Part shown: positions 34,196 to 43,882 of the stretch, one piece after another
Position numbering within the stretch: the first letter of the stretch is position 1
Layout of the letters: every line of letters begins with the position of its first letter
Assembly: GCF_019857225.1 (NCBI RefSeq)
Contig: NZ_JAFJSY010000022.1
Location: forward strand, 1 to 64,000
Length of the DNA: 64,000 nucleotides
Origin: Streptomyces plumbidurans
GTDB lineage: Bacteria > Actinomycetota > Actinomycetes > Streptomycetales > Streptomycetaceae
Direction of reading: 5' to 3'
The notes under the pieces: model-generated
Database searches by the model: none
Told to the model about the DNA's origin: nothing
The model's input: only the letters and a program-made list of their open reading frames with translations
Made by a program: the position numbers and the translations under genes

Positions 34196-35386
34196 TTACG
34201 CAGGTGAGAACAGGTGGTCGCTGATGAGCCGGGCCGCGCCGATGACTCCGGCGGTGGGTCCCAACTCCCCCAGCACGATGGGCAGATTGCCGGTCGCGAG
34301 GGGCAGTGACTGTCGGTAGACCTGGGTGCGGATCGCGGCGAGCAGGGTGTGGCCGAGGCCGGTCACCCCGCCGCCGATCACCACCAGGCCCGGGTTGAAG
34401 AACGAGACCAGTCCGGCGATGACCTGGCCGGTGCGGTCGCCGCCCTCGCGGATCAGGTCGAGGGAGGTGGCGTCGCCCGCGGCGGCTGCGGCGGCGACGT
34501 CGACGGCGCTCAGGGTGCCGTTCGCCTCCAGCCGGTTCGCGAGTTCCTCCGACTGCCCCTGCTCGGCCGCCTCCACGGCGTCGCGGGCGAGAGCCGCCCC
34601 GCTGAAGTGTGCTTCCAGGCAGCCCCGGTTGCCGCAGGCGCAAGGTCGTCCGTCGGGCACGGCCTGGATGTGCCCGATGTCGCCCGCGCTGCCGGTCGCG
34701 CCGCGGTGGACCTCACCGCCGGCGACGATGCCGCAGCCGATGCCGGTGCCGATCTTGACGCAGAGGAAGTCGCCCACGGAGCGTGCGACGCCCGCGTGCA
34801 TCTCCCCCATCGCCATCAGGTTCACGTCGTTGTCGACCATGACCGGGCAGCCGAGTTCCTGGCTGAGCGCCTCCCGGACGGGGAAGCCGTCCCAGCCCGG
34901 CATGATCGGGGGAGCCACCGGGACGCCCTCGGGGAAGCGGACCGGTCCGGGGACGCCGATGCCGGCGCCGTCGAACCCCTCCGCGAGTCCCGAGGACTTC
35001 AACTTCGCTGCCATGGACAGGACTTGCTCGAAGACCGCGACCGGTCCCTCGCGTACGTCCATGGGCTGGTTGAGGTGTCCGAGGATCTCCAGCTCGGCGT
35101 TGGTGACGGCGACGTCGACCGAGGTCGCGCCGATGTCGACGCCGAGGAACCGCAGTTCGGGATTGAGCCGGATGTTGTGGGAGCGGCGGCCGCCGCGCGA
35201 GGCGGCGAGTCCGTCGGCCACGGCGAGGCCCGTCTCCAGCAGCCGGTCCACCTCCACGGCCAGCTTGGACCGTGACAGATCGACCTGATCGCCCAGCTGC
35301 GCACGGGAGTTGGGTCCTCCGTCGCGCAGCAGCTTCAGCAGCCGGGCCTGATGAGCATTCGCGGGTCGTGCCGTCATACGTCTCAC
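34196..35386 (-). CDS. ROK-family transcriptional regulator
   Basis: A 396-aa protein. An N-terminal winged helix (about 10-65; LLKLLRDGGPNSRAQLGDQV, LSRSKLAVEVDRLLETGL) precedes a sugar-kinase-fold ROK domain with FLGVDIGATSV (about 80-90), the sugar-contacting GDIGH (about 235-239) and the zinc motif CACGNRGCLE (Cys249, Cys251, Cys256). It probably represses the adjacent ABC operon until a sugar or phosphosugar binds. The GTG at 35386 has GGGGAGGGG very close; the ATG at 35377, three codons later, is an equally acceptable start. Confidence 0.9.
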   Translation of the reverse strand: MRRMTARPANAHQARLLKLLRDGGPNSRAQLGDQVDLSRSKLAVEVDRLLETGLAVADGLAASRGGRRSHNIRLNPELRFLGVDIGATSVDVAVTNAELEILGHLNQPMDVREGPVAVFEQVLSMAAKLKSSGLAEGFDGAGIGVPGPVRFPEGVPVAPPIMPGWDGFPVREALSQELGCPVMVDNDVNLMAMGEMHAGVARSVGDFLCVKIGTGIGCGIVAGGEVHRGATGSAGDIGHIQAVPDGRPCACGNRGCLEAHFSGAALARDAVEAAEQGQSEELANRLEANGTLSAVDVAAAAAAGDATSLDLIREGGDRTGQVIAGLVSFFNPGLVVIGGGVTGLGHTLLAAIRTQVYRQSLPLATGNLPIVLGELGPTAGVIGAARLISDHLFSPA

Positions 35387-35534
35387 GAGCCCCTCCCCGC
35401 CTCAATCGGCCGCGCCTGTGTTCGGGCTTTCGAGGGGAACGTAGCAGCGGGCGCCGAAGCTGGGAAGAAGCTGTGCAGGAATTACCGTCGACTTTCTCCA
35501 CTGACAGGACAAAGCCGGGATGGAAAGGCGGGCG

Positions 35535-36212
35535 CTACGACGTCGCCCGCGCGTGGTACGACCGCCGGGTGTGCTCGGTGTGTTCGCGCATCAGCTGGGT
35601 GGCGCGCTGCTCGTCGCGGTCCACGATCGCCGCGATCAGGGCGCGGTGCTCGATCCAGGACTGGCTGCCGCGCTGCCGGGCGACGGGCGTGTAGTACCAG
35701 CGCACCCGCCGGTCCACCTGCGCGGCCAGCTCGCCGAGCACGGTGTTGCCGGCCAGTTCCATGATCTTGGCGTGGAAGCGGGCGTTCATGCCGACGGCCC
35801 CGTCCACGTCGTCCGCGGCGACGGCGTTCTCGCCCTCCGCGCACAGGTCCTCCAGGGCCTGGATGCCCGCGGCGTTGGCGTTGGCCGCGGCGAGCCGGGC
35901 GGCCTCCGCCTCCAGCAGCGTACGGACCGTGAGGAGCTGATCGGCCTCCTCCTCCGTCGGCTCGTGCACGAACGCGCCCTGGGCGGGCCGCAGATCGACC
36001 CAGCCCTCGGTGTTCAGCCGCTGCAGCGCCTCCCGCACGGGCTGGCGCGACACGCCCAGATGGCCCGCGAGTTCGCTCTCGACGAGATGCTGGCCCGGCT
36101 GGAGGGCGCGCGTGGTGATGAGTTCGAGCAGTGCTTCGTAGACACGGTCGCGCAGCGGACCGGGTCGTTCGAGCTTGGGTACCGCACCCTGCGGCAGTCC
36201 TGTCGACAGCAT
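35535..36212 (-). CDS. GntR-family regulator, FadR/FCD subfamily
   Basis: A 225-aa regulator with an N-terminal winged helix (about 14-80; LRDRVYEALLELITTRALQPG, LAGHLGVSRQPVREALQRL) and an all-helical FCD effector domain (about 90-220) with metal-ligand residues such as NARFHAKI and EHRALIAAI. FCD regulators usually sense small carboxylates. The ATG at 36212 follows GGAGGGGG; an upstream ATG 11 codons away lacks a matching RBS. The promoter contains GTCTACAGT (36279-36287), also present in the panE/OFA region and half-matched at oxc, so autoregulation and control of the oxalate/formate genes are proposed. Confidence 0.88.
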   Translation of the reverse strand: MLSTGLPQGAVPKLERPGPLRDRVYEALLELITTRALQPGQHLVESELAGHLGVSRQPVREALQRLNTEGWVDLRPAQGAFVHEPTEEEADQLLTVRTLLEAEAARLAAANANAAGIQALEDLCAEGENAVAADDVDGAVGMNARFHAKIMELAGNTVLGELAAQVDRRVRWYYTPVARQRGSQSWIEHRALIAAIVDRDEQRATQLMREHTEHTRRSYHARATS

Positions 36213-36275
36213 CCGTCGGTCCCCCTCCTGGGCGGCGTCAAGCACGTGCAGCCGGAAAGTAAGTATGGATTGTCT

Positions 36276-36292
36276 TTCGTCTACAGTCTACG
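36276..36292. promoter_or_regulatory. Candidate GntR autoregulatory operator
   Basis: TTCGTCTACAGTCTACG lies 64 bp upstream of the GntR start. Its GTCTACAGT core (36279-36287) is the exact reverse complement of ACTGTAGAC at 39041-39049 in the OFA/panE promoter region. The whole 17-mer matches TTCGTCGACTGTATGCA at 7189-7205 at 12 positions. Binding is inferred, not shown. Confidence 0.5.
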
Positions 36293-36350
36293 GCGCACGA
36301 GGGCCAGTCGATCCGGGAGTCGGTTGCGTCACACCTGCGCTTCCCGCAGG

Positions 36351-37289
36351 TCACGGGCAGTGGACGACCTGGCCCGCGTAGGAGAGATTCCCGCCGAAAC
36401 CGAAGAGCAGGATCGGGTCCCCGGTGCGGACGGCGCCCTGTTCGACGAGCTTGGAGAACGCCAGCGGGATGCTCGCCGCCGAGGTGTTCCCCGACTCGGC
36501 GACGTCCCGGGCCACGACGGCGTTGACGGCGCCCAGTTTCTCGGCGAGCGGCTCGATGATGCGCAGGTTCGCCTGGTGCAGCACGACGGCGGCGAGGTCC
36601 TCGGGTGCGAGTCCGGCGCGCTCGCAGGCCTTGCGGGCGAGGGGCGGCAGTTGGGTGGTCGCCCAGCGGTAGACGCTCTGGCCCTCCTGGGCGAACCGTG
36701 CCGGGGTGCCCTCGATCCGCACCGCGTGCCCCATCTCGGGCACCGAGCCCCACAGCACCGGTGCGATGCCGGGCTCGTCCGAGGCCTCCACGACGGCGGC
36801 TCCGGCACCGTCACCGACGAGCACACAGGTGCTGCGGTCGCTCCAGTCGGTCACCTCGGACATCTTGTCGGCGCCGACGACCAGCGCGCGCACCGAGGCG
36901 CCGGCCCGCACCGCGTGGTCGGCCGTGGCGAGGGCGTGGGTGAACCCGGCGCACACGACGTTGACGTCCATCGCGGCGGGCGAGGGGATGCCGAGCCGGG
37001 CGGCGACCCGGGCGGCCATGTTGGGCGAGCGGTCCACGGCGGTGGAGGTGGCGACCAGCACCAGGTCGATGTCGCCGGGCGCGAGGCCCGCGGCGGCGAG
37101 GGCCTTGGCGGCGGCGTGGGCGGCGAGTTCGTCGACCGGCTCGTCGGGCCCGGCGATGTGGCGGGTACGGATGCCCACCCGTGAGGTGATCCACTCGTCA
37201 CTGGTGTCGACCATGCGCGCCAGGTCCTCGTTGGTGAGTACCTTGGCGGGCTGGTAGTGGCCGACGGCGGCGATGCGCGAGCCGTTCAT
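36351..37289 (-). CDS. Beta-ketoacyl-ACP synthase III-like protein
   Basis: A 312-aa thiolase-fold enzyme with a complete FabH-type catalytic triad: Cys113 in VNVVCAGFTHAL, His238 in VLHQANLRI and Asn268 in ESGNTS. The N-terminus has ITSRVGIRTRHIA (the Arg-containing CoA site). The usual reaction is condensation of an acyl-CoA with malonyl-ACP. No ACP or other fatty-acid gene is adjacent, so this is a solitary paralogue wedged between the GntR regulator and the OFA transporter, all on the minus strand. The ATG at 37289 follows GAGGGGGA. Its link to oxalate metabolism, if any, is unclear. Confidence 0.87.
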   Translation of the reverse strand: MNGSRIAAVGHYQPAKVLTNEDLARMVDTSDEWITSRVGIRTRHIAGPDEPVDELAAHAAAKALAAAGLAPGDIDLVLVATSTAVDRSPNMAARVAARLGIPSPAAMDVNVVCAGFTHALATADHAVRAGASVRALVVGADKMSEVTDWSDRSTCVLVGDGAGAAVVEASDEPGIAPVLWGSVPEMGHAVRIEGTPARFAQEGQSVYRWATTQLPPLARKACERAGLAPEDLAAVVLHQANLRIIEPLAEKLGAVNAVVARDVAESGNTSAASIPLAFSKLVEQGAVRTGDPILLFGFGGNLSYAGQVVHCP

Positions 37290-37377
37290 TCGGTGGTCCC
37301 CCTCGTTGCCCTGGGTTGTGGATCCACCAGTCTGATCAGTGACTCACGGGTACGACGGCAGCCGAGCTGACAGGAAA

Positions 37378-37431
37378 CGGGCGTCCGGGTTGTCGGATTC
37401 TGTCATCCGTTGGGGCAAAGGCGGACGCCCG
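37378..37431 (-). terminator. Inverted repeat downstream of the OFA small-subunit gene
   Basis: A perfect 10-bp inverted repeat, CGGGCGTCCG (37378-37387) and CGGACGCCCG (37422-37431), with a 34-bp loop, lies 32 bp past the small-subunit stop and before the KAS III start. It may terminate the transporter transcript. The long loop makes this less certain. Confidence 0.45.
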
Positions 37432-37462
37432 CTCTCCTGCCGAACAGTCACCCGGTGCAGTC

Positions 37463-37597
37463 TCACCCGGTGAACAGCTGTGTCGCCTTGTGCACGAGCT
37501 CGTAGAGCCCGTAGACGAGCGGTGCCCCCACCCACAGCCAGGCGAAGGCGATCAACAGGCGGCGGTCAGGCGGACTCTGACTGCTGTCGTTCGACAT
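37463..37597 (-). CDS. OFA transporter small membrane subunit (44 aa)
   Basis: A 44-residue protein starting at ATG 37597, inside the 3' end of the OFA transporter gene (32-bp overlap, different frame), and ending at TGA 37463. It has a hydrophilic start (MSNDSSQSPPDRR), a single hydrophobic segment LLIAFAWLWVGAPLVYGLY (residues 14-32) and a basic/polar tail ending LFTG. Small membrane proteins of this form regularly follow OFA-type MFS genes in actinobacteria and are annotated as MFS transporter small subunits. It is probably co-translated with the transporter and stabilises it; that role is inferred. Confidence 0.8.
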   Translation of the reverse strand: MSNDSSQSPPDRRLLIAFAWLWVGAPLVYGLYELVHKATQLFTG

Positions 37598-38897
37598 CGG
37601 CGGCCTTTCTCGGGGCGGGGATGTGGTGGCGGGCGTCGACGGGCCGGACGAGTTCGTTGGCGACGAAGCCGACGACGAGCAGCCCGATCATGATGAGGAA
37701 GGAGACGCCGTACAGGGCGGAGCCGTGCTTGCCCGCGTCCTCCTGCCGGTCGGCGATCCAGTTCACGATCAGCGGTCCGAGGACGCCGGCCGTGGACCAG
37801 GCGGTGAGCAGCCGGCCGTGGATGGCGCCGACCTCGTAGGTGCCGAACAGGTCCTTGAGGTAGGCGGGGATGGTGGCGAAGCCGCCGCCGTAGAAGGAGA
37901 GGATCACGAAGGCGCACAGGACGAACAGCGGCTTGGATGAGTCGCCGAACAGTGCGATCAGTGCGTACATCACCGCGCCGACGCCCAGGTAGACGCGGTA
38001 GATGTTCTTGCGGCCGATCAGGTCGGAGGTCGACGACCAGCCGATGCGGCCCGCCATGTTGGCGGCGGACAGCAGCGCGACGAAGCCGGCGGCGGCCGAG
38101 GCCGACACGGACATCGAGGTGTCCGCGAAGAAGTCGGTGATCATCGGGGCGGCCTTCTCCAGGATGCCGATGCCCGCGGTCACGTTCATGCAGAGCACGA
38201 TCCACAGCAGCCAGAACTGCGGGGTGCGCACGGCGTTCCGGGCGGAGACCTGCGGTCCCTGGAGGGCACTCGGCGCGCCCTCGACGGGCTTCTCGGTGCG
38301 CGGGACCCGCACCAGCAGCACGCCCAGGGACATGAAGACGGCGTACGCGAGCCCGTGCACGAGGAACGCGAGCGCGATCCCGGAGCTGTCGGTGCCGAAC
38401 GACTCCAGCATCTGCGCCGACCACGGGGAGGCGATGAGCGCGCCGCCGCCGAAGCCCATGATCGCGATGCCGGTGGCCATGCCGGGCCGGTCGGGGAACC
38501 ACTTGATCAGGGTGGAGACGGGCGAGATGTAGCCGATGCCGAGGCCGATGCCGCCGACGAAGCCGTAGCCGAGGACGATCAGCCAGTACTGCTCGGTCCA
38601 GGCGCCGAGCGAGGAGAGCAGGAAGCCGGAACTGAAGCAGATCAGGGCGACGGTCATGGCCCAGCGCGGCCCGTTGCGCTCCACGAGTGTGCCGCCGAAC
38701 GCGGCCGACAGCCCGAGCATGACGATGCCGAGCTGGAAGGGCAGCGCGCTCTGGGTGCCGCTGAGGCCCAGTGCGGACTCGAGGGGCGGCTTGAAGACGC
38801 TCCAGGCGTAGGCCTGGCCGATGGAGAGATGGACGGCGAGAGCGGCGGGGGGTACGAGCCAGCGGCTCCAGCCTGCTGGTGCGACAGGGGGACTCAT
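37566..38897 (-). CDS. OFA-family MFS transporter (oxalate/formate antiporter type), copy 3
   Basis: A 443-aa major facilitator with about 12 membrane segments. OFA-type motifs are AVHLSIGQAYAWSVFKPPLE in TM1 (about 20-39), KWFPDRPGMATG after TM4, and SDLIGRKNIYRVY in the TM8-9 loop. It lacks the DPPKNWWP and VTD-GRVYRxGE segments of the 12-15 kb pair, so it is a different OFA branch and has its own small-subunit gene. It diverges from panE and the formate dehydrogenase genes over a 225-bp region with two shared operator elements. A formate/oxalate or related monocarboxylate exchange is expected. Confidence 0.84.
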   Translation of the reverse strand: MSPPVAPAGWSRWLVPPAALAVHLSIGQAYAWSVFKPPLESALGLSGTQSALPFQLGIVMLGLSAAFGGTLVERNGPRWAMTVALICFSSGFLLSSLGAWTEQYWLIVLGYGFVGGIGLGIGYISPVSTLIKWFPDRPGMATGIAIMGFGGGALIASPWSAQMLESFGTDSSGIALAFLVHGLAYAVFMSLGVLLVRVPRTEKPVEGAPSALQGPQVSARNAVRTPQFWLLWIVLCMNVTAGIGILEKAAPMITDFFADTSMSVSASAAAGFVALLSAANMAGRIGWSSTSDLIGRKNIYRVYLGVGAVMYALIALFGDSSKPLFVLCAFVILSFYGGGFATIPAYLKDLFGTYEVGAIHGRLLTAWSTAGVLGPLIVNWIADRQEDAGKHGSALYGVSFLIMIGLLVVGFVANELVRPVDARHHIPAPRKAADVERQQSESA

Positions 38898-38942
38898 GAT
38901 CCCGGACGGTAGGCAGCCGCAGGGTTGTTGAAAAGGCGACGG

Positions 38943-39067
38943 GTCGACCGTATGCGATGAGCGGTATGCAGGATGCGACGAACGGTTGAACCGACCGGTT
39001 TCCCGAAGCGTGCGCGAACCCTTGCTGGCCTTCGCACCATACTGTAGACAATATTCAGTCGACGAAG
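38943..39067. promoter_or_regulatory. Divergent OFA/panE control region with two elements shared with the oxc promoter
   Basis: Element 1, GTCGACCGTATGCGATG at 38943-38959, repeats the oxc-side GTCGACTGTATGCAATG. A further GTATGC follows at 38964-38969. Element 2, ATACTGTAGACAATAT at 39039-39054, is an imperfect palindrome (arms ATACTGT/ACAATAT). It is followed by CAGTCGACGAAG (39056-39067), whose complement matches TTCGTCGACTG at the oxc promoter. Element 2 lies about 70 bp before the panE start; element 1 lies 46 bp before the OFA start. A common GntR-type regulator is the simplest explanation. Confidence 0.55.
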
Positions 39068-39122
39068 TTCGACGACGCGCCATCTCCGCGGTATCCCTCG
39101 AACCGAACGGAGCTCCCACGTC

Positions 39123-40094
39123 ATGAAAGTCGCAGTTCTCGGCGCCGGTGCGATCGGCGCCTATGTCGGAGCCGCGCTGCATCGCGCCGGCGCCGACGTG
39201 CATCTTGTCGCCCGTGGACCGCATCTGGCGGCCATGAGGCAGCACGGAGTACGGGTGCTCAGCCCGCGCGGGGACTTCACCGCGCGCGCCCACGCAACCG
39301 ACGACCCGGCCGCGATCGGCCCGGTCGACTATGTCTTCCTCGGCCTCAAGGCCAACTCGTACGCGGCGTGCGGGCCGCTGATCGAGCCACTGCTGCACGA
39401 CGCCACCGCGGTGATCGCCGCCCAGAACGGCATCCCCTGGTGGTACTTCCACCGGCACGGCGGCCCCCACGACGGCCACCGCGTCGAGAGCGTGGACCCG
39501 GACGGCGCGGTCAGTGCGGTGCTCGCGCCCGAACGGGCCGTCGGCTGCGTCGTGTACGCCGCCACGGAACTCGAACAGCCGGGTGTCGTACGGCACTTGG
39601 AAGGCACCCGGTTCTCCGTCGGCGAGCCCGACCGCAGCGTGTCCAAGCGCTGCCTGGACTTCAGCGAGGCCATGGTCGCCGGGGGGCTGAAGTGCCCGGT
39701 CGAGCCGGATCTGCGCAACGACATCTGGCTCAAGCTGCTCGGCAACATCTCGTTCAACCCGATCAGCGCGCTGGCCCGCGCGACCATGCGGCAGATGTGC
39801 CTGCACGGCGGCACCCGCAAGGTCATCGAGACCATGATGGCCGAGACGCTCGCCGTCGCCGAGGCCCTCGGCTGCGAGATCGGCATCTCCATCGAGCGCC
39901 GGCTCGCGGGCGCCGAGAAGGTCGGCGACCACCGCACCTCCACGCTCCAGGACCTGGAGCGCGGCAAGCCGCTCGAACTCGACGTACTGCTGGCCGCGGT
40001 CGTCGAGTTGGCGGAGATCACCGGCGTCGACGTGCCCACCCTGCGCACCGTGCACGCCATCTCGGACCTGCTCGCACTGAGGAGCGCCGCATGA
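39123..40094 (+). CDS. PanE/ApbA-family reductase (candidate oxalyl-CoA reductase)
   Basis: A 323-aa ketopantoate-reductase-fold protein. It has the NADP-binding start MKVAVLGAGAIGAYVGAAL, LKANSYAACGPLI, AAQNGIPWWYFHRHGG (about 99-114), the catalytic Lys region in NDIWLKLLGNISFNP (about 200-214) and a C-terminal SMLQD-like TSTLQDLERGKP. Ordinary PanE makes pantoate, but the genes flanking this copy are for oxalate/formate transport and formate dehydrogenase. In Methylobacterium extorquens a PanE homologue (PanE2) reduces oxalyl-CoA to glyoxylate, so the same role is proposed here on context. The ATG at 39123 follows CGGAGC. Confidence 0.75.
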   Translation: MKVAVLGAGAIGAYVGAALHRAGADVHLVARGPHLAAMRQHGVRVLSPRGDFTARAHATDDPAAIGPVDYVFLGLKANSYAACGPLIEPLLHDATAVIAAQNGIPWWYFHRHGGPHDGHRVESVDPDGAVSAVLAPERAVGCVVYAATELEQPGVVRHLEGTRFSVGEPDRSVSKRCLDFSEAMVAGGLKCPVEPDLRNDIWLKLLGNISFNPISALARATMRQMCLHGGTRKVIETMMAETLAVAEALGCEIGISIERRLAGAEKVGDHRTSTLQDLERGKPLELDVLLAAVVELAEITGVDVPTLRTVHAISDLLALRSAA

Positions 40095-40129
40095 GGAGTC
40101 AGCAGAGTCAGGAGCGCCGCATGAGGAGT
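40081..40129. repeat. 30-bp period duplication between panE and the formate dehydrogenase gene
   Basis: GGAGCGCCGCATGAGGAGT occurs at 40081-40099 and again at 40111-40129. The first copy holds the panE stop and the second supplies the AGGAG ribosome binding site used by the formate dehydrogenase start at 40135. The duplication therefore separates stop and start while keeping an RBS. Confidence 0.85.
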
Positions 40130-40134
40130 GTCGT

Positions 40135-42054
40135 ATGAGGAAGCGGCAACCGAAGATCTACACCCGGCTCACCCACCCGCTGGTCCGCGACGCGCGCGAC
40201 GAGCCCTTCAGGCGGGCGAGTTGGGACGAGGCCCTGGACCGGGTGGCCCGGGGCCTGCAGCGCAACCGGGACGCGTTCGGCATGTTCGCCTGTGCCCGCG
40301 CGACCAATGAGATGAACTACGTGGCGCAGAAGTTCGCGCGGGTCGTCATGGGCACCAACAACGTCGACTCCTGCAACCGCACCTGCCACGCGCCGAGCGT
40401 CGCGGGTCTGTCGGCGGCGTTCGGCTCGGGCGGCGGCACCTCCTCCTACGAGGAGATCGAGCACACGGACGTCATCGTGATGTGGGGCTCCAACGCCCGC
40501 TTCGCGCACCCGATCTTCTTCCAGCACGTGCTGAAGGGGATCAGGAACGGCGCCCGGATGTACGCCGTCGACCCGCGCCGCACCTCCACCGCCGAGTGGG
40601 CGGAGAGCTGGCTCGGCCTCAACGTCGGCACCGACATCCCGCTGGCGCACGCCGTCGCCCGCGAGATCATCCACGCGGGCCTGGCCAACGAGGCGTTCAT
40701 CGAGCGCGCCACCACCGGCTACGAGGAGTACAAGAAGCTCGTCGAGCCGTGGACGCTCTCGCTCGCCGAGAAGGTGACGGGGGTACCGGCCCGCGCCATC
40801 AAGGACCTGGCGCACGCCTACGCCCGCGCCGAGCGCGCCCAGTTGTGCTGGACCCTCGGCATCACCGAGCACCACAACGGCACGGACAACGTCCGCGCGC
40901 TGATCAACCTGTCCCTGCTGACCGGTCAAGTCGGCCGCTACGGTGCCGGGTTGCAGCCCCTGCGCGGCCAGAACAACGTGCAGGGCGGCGGCGACATGGG
41001 CGCGATCCCCAACCGCCTGCCCGGCTTCCAGGACCTCCTCGACCCGGACATACGGCTGAAGTTCGAGTCCGCCTGGGACACCGTCATCCGGCCGCACTAC
41101 GGGCTGAATCTGACGGAGATGTTCGAGGCGATGGAGGAGGGCTCGGTCAGGGCCGTCTACTGCATCGGCGAGAACCCGGCGCAGTCGGAGGCCGACAGTG
41201 ACCAGGCGGTGCGCCGTATGCGGCAGCTCGACTTCCTCGTCGTGCAGGACATCTTCCTGACGAAGACGGCCGAACTCGCCGACGTCGTCCTGCCCGCCAC
41301 GGCGGGCTGGGCGGAGACCGACGGTACGACGACCAGCAGTGAGCGGCGGGTCCAGCGGGTGCGCAAGGCGGTGGACCCGCCGGGCGAGGCCCGCGAGGAC
41401 ATCGACATCATGTGCGAGATCGCCGCGCGCCTGGGCCACGACTGGAAGTACGCCGACGCCGAGGCCGTCTGGAACGAGCTCAGGTCCGTCTCCCCCGACC
41501 ACTACGGGATGACGTACGACCGGCTGGCGGAGCACCAGGGCATCCAGTGGCCGTGCCCGAGCACCGAGGAACTCGAACCGACCTATCTGCACGGCCGGTT
41601 GTGGGAGAAGGATCCGCAGCGGCGGGGGAGGCCCGCGCCGTTCGGCATCGTCCAGCACGATCCGCCCGTCGACCTGACGGACGAGGAGTACCCGATCCGG
41701 CTCACCACCGGACGGCGCCTGGACTCCTACAACACCGGTGTGCAGAGCGGCGGTTTCGCCTCCCCGCTGCGGCGCGGCGAGCACGTCGAGCTGAGCCCGG
41801 AGGACGCCGAGCGGTACGGGGTCGTCGTGGGCGAGGAGGTGCAGGTGTCCTCGCGGCGGGGCGCGGTCGTGGCCCCGGTGTGGGTCGAGCCGGCGCTGCG
41901 GCCCGGACTCGCCTTCATGACCATGCACTTTCCCGACGAGGTGGACACCAACAGCCTGACGATCGAGGCCAATTGCCCGATCGCGGGGACGGCGGAGTTC
42001 AAGGCGTCGGCCATCCGCATCGAGAAGCTTCCCGTCGCGACCATCGTGAGGTGA
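40135..42054 (+). CDS. Formate dehydrogenase alpha, molybdopterin catalytic part (split, lacks N-terminal Fe-S modules)
   Basis: A 639-aa molybdopterin oxidoreductase beginning directly in the catalytic domain. The Mo-ligating Cys and catalytic His are in SCNRTCHAPS (Cys84, His85), the position of selenocysteine in E. coli FdhF. ITEHHNGTDNV, GQNNVQGGGDMGA and the C-terminal MopB lobe (LTTGRRLDSYNTG to the end) are present. The missing N-terminal [2Fe-2S], ferredoxin and Fe4S4-Mopb modules are encoded separately at 43879-44739. It oxidises formate released by Frc to CO2. The ATG at 40135 has AGGAG nearby. The next gene begins five bases downstream. Confidence 0.88.
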   Translation: MRKRQPKIYTRLTHPLVRDARDEPFRRASWDEALDRVARGLQRNRDAFGMFACARATNEMNYVAQKFARVVMGTNNVDSCNRTCHAPSVAGLSAAFGSGGGTSSYEEIEHTDVIVMWGSNARFAHPIFFQHVLKGIRNGARMYAVDPRRTSTAEWAESWLGLNVGTDIPLAHAVAREIIHAGLANEAFIERATTGYEEYKKLVEPWTLSLAEKVTGVPARAIKDLAHAYARAERAQLCWTLGITEHHNGTDNVRALINLSLLTGQVGRYGAGLQPLRGQNNVQGGGDMGAIPNRLPGFQDLLDPDIRLKFESAWDTVIRPHYGLNLTEMFEAMEEGSVRAVYCIGENPAQSEADSDQAVRRMRQLDFLVVQDIFLTKTAELADVVLPATAGWAETDGTTTSSERRVQRVRKAVDPPGEAREDIDIMCEIAARLGHDWKYADAEAVWNELRSVSPDHYGMTYDRLAEHQGIQWPCPSTEELEPTYLHGRLWEKDPQRRGRPAPFGIVQHDPPVDLTDEEYPIRLTTGRRLDSYNTGVQSGGFASPLRRGEHVELSPEDAERYGVVVGEEVQVSSRRGAVVAPVWVEPALRPGLAFMTMHFPDEVDTNSLTIEANCPIAGTAEFKASAIRIEKLPVATIVR

Positions 42055-42058
42055 CCTG

Positions 42059-43878
<1,820 letters not shown>

Positions 43879-43882
<4 letters not shown>

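Noticed and set aside
36351..37289. Polyketide or fatty-acid biosynthetic cluster around the KAS III gene
   Set aside because: No ACP, KS/CLF, ketoreductase or other pathway genes are adjacent.
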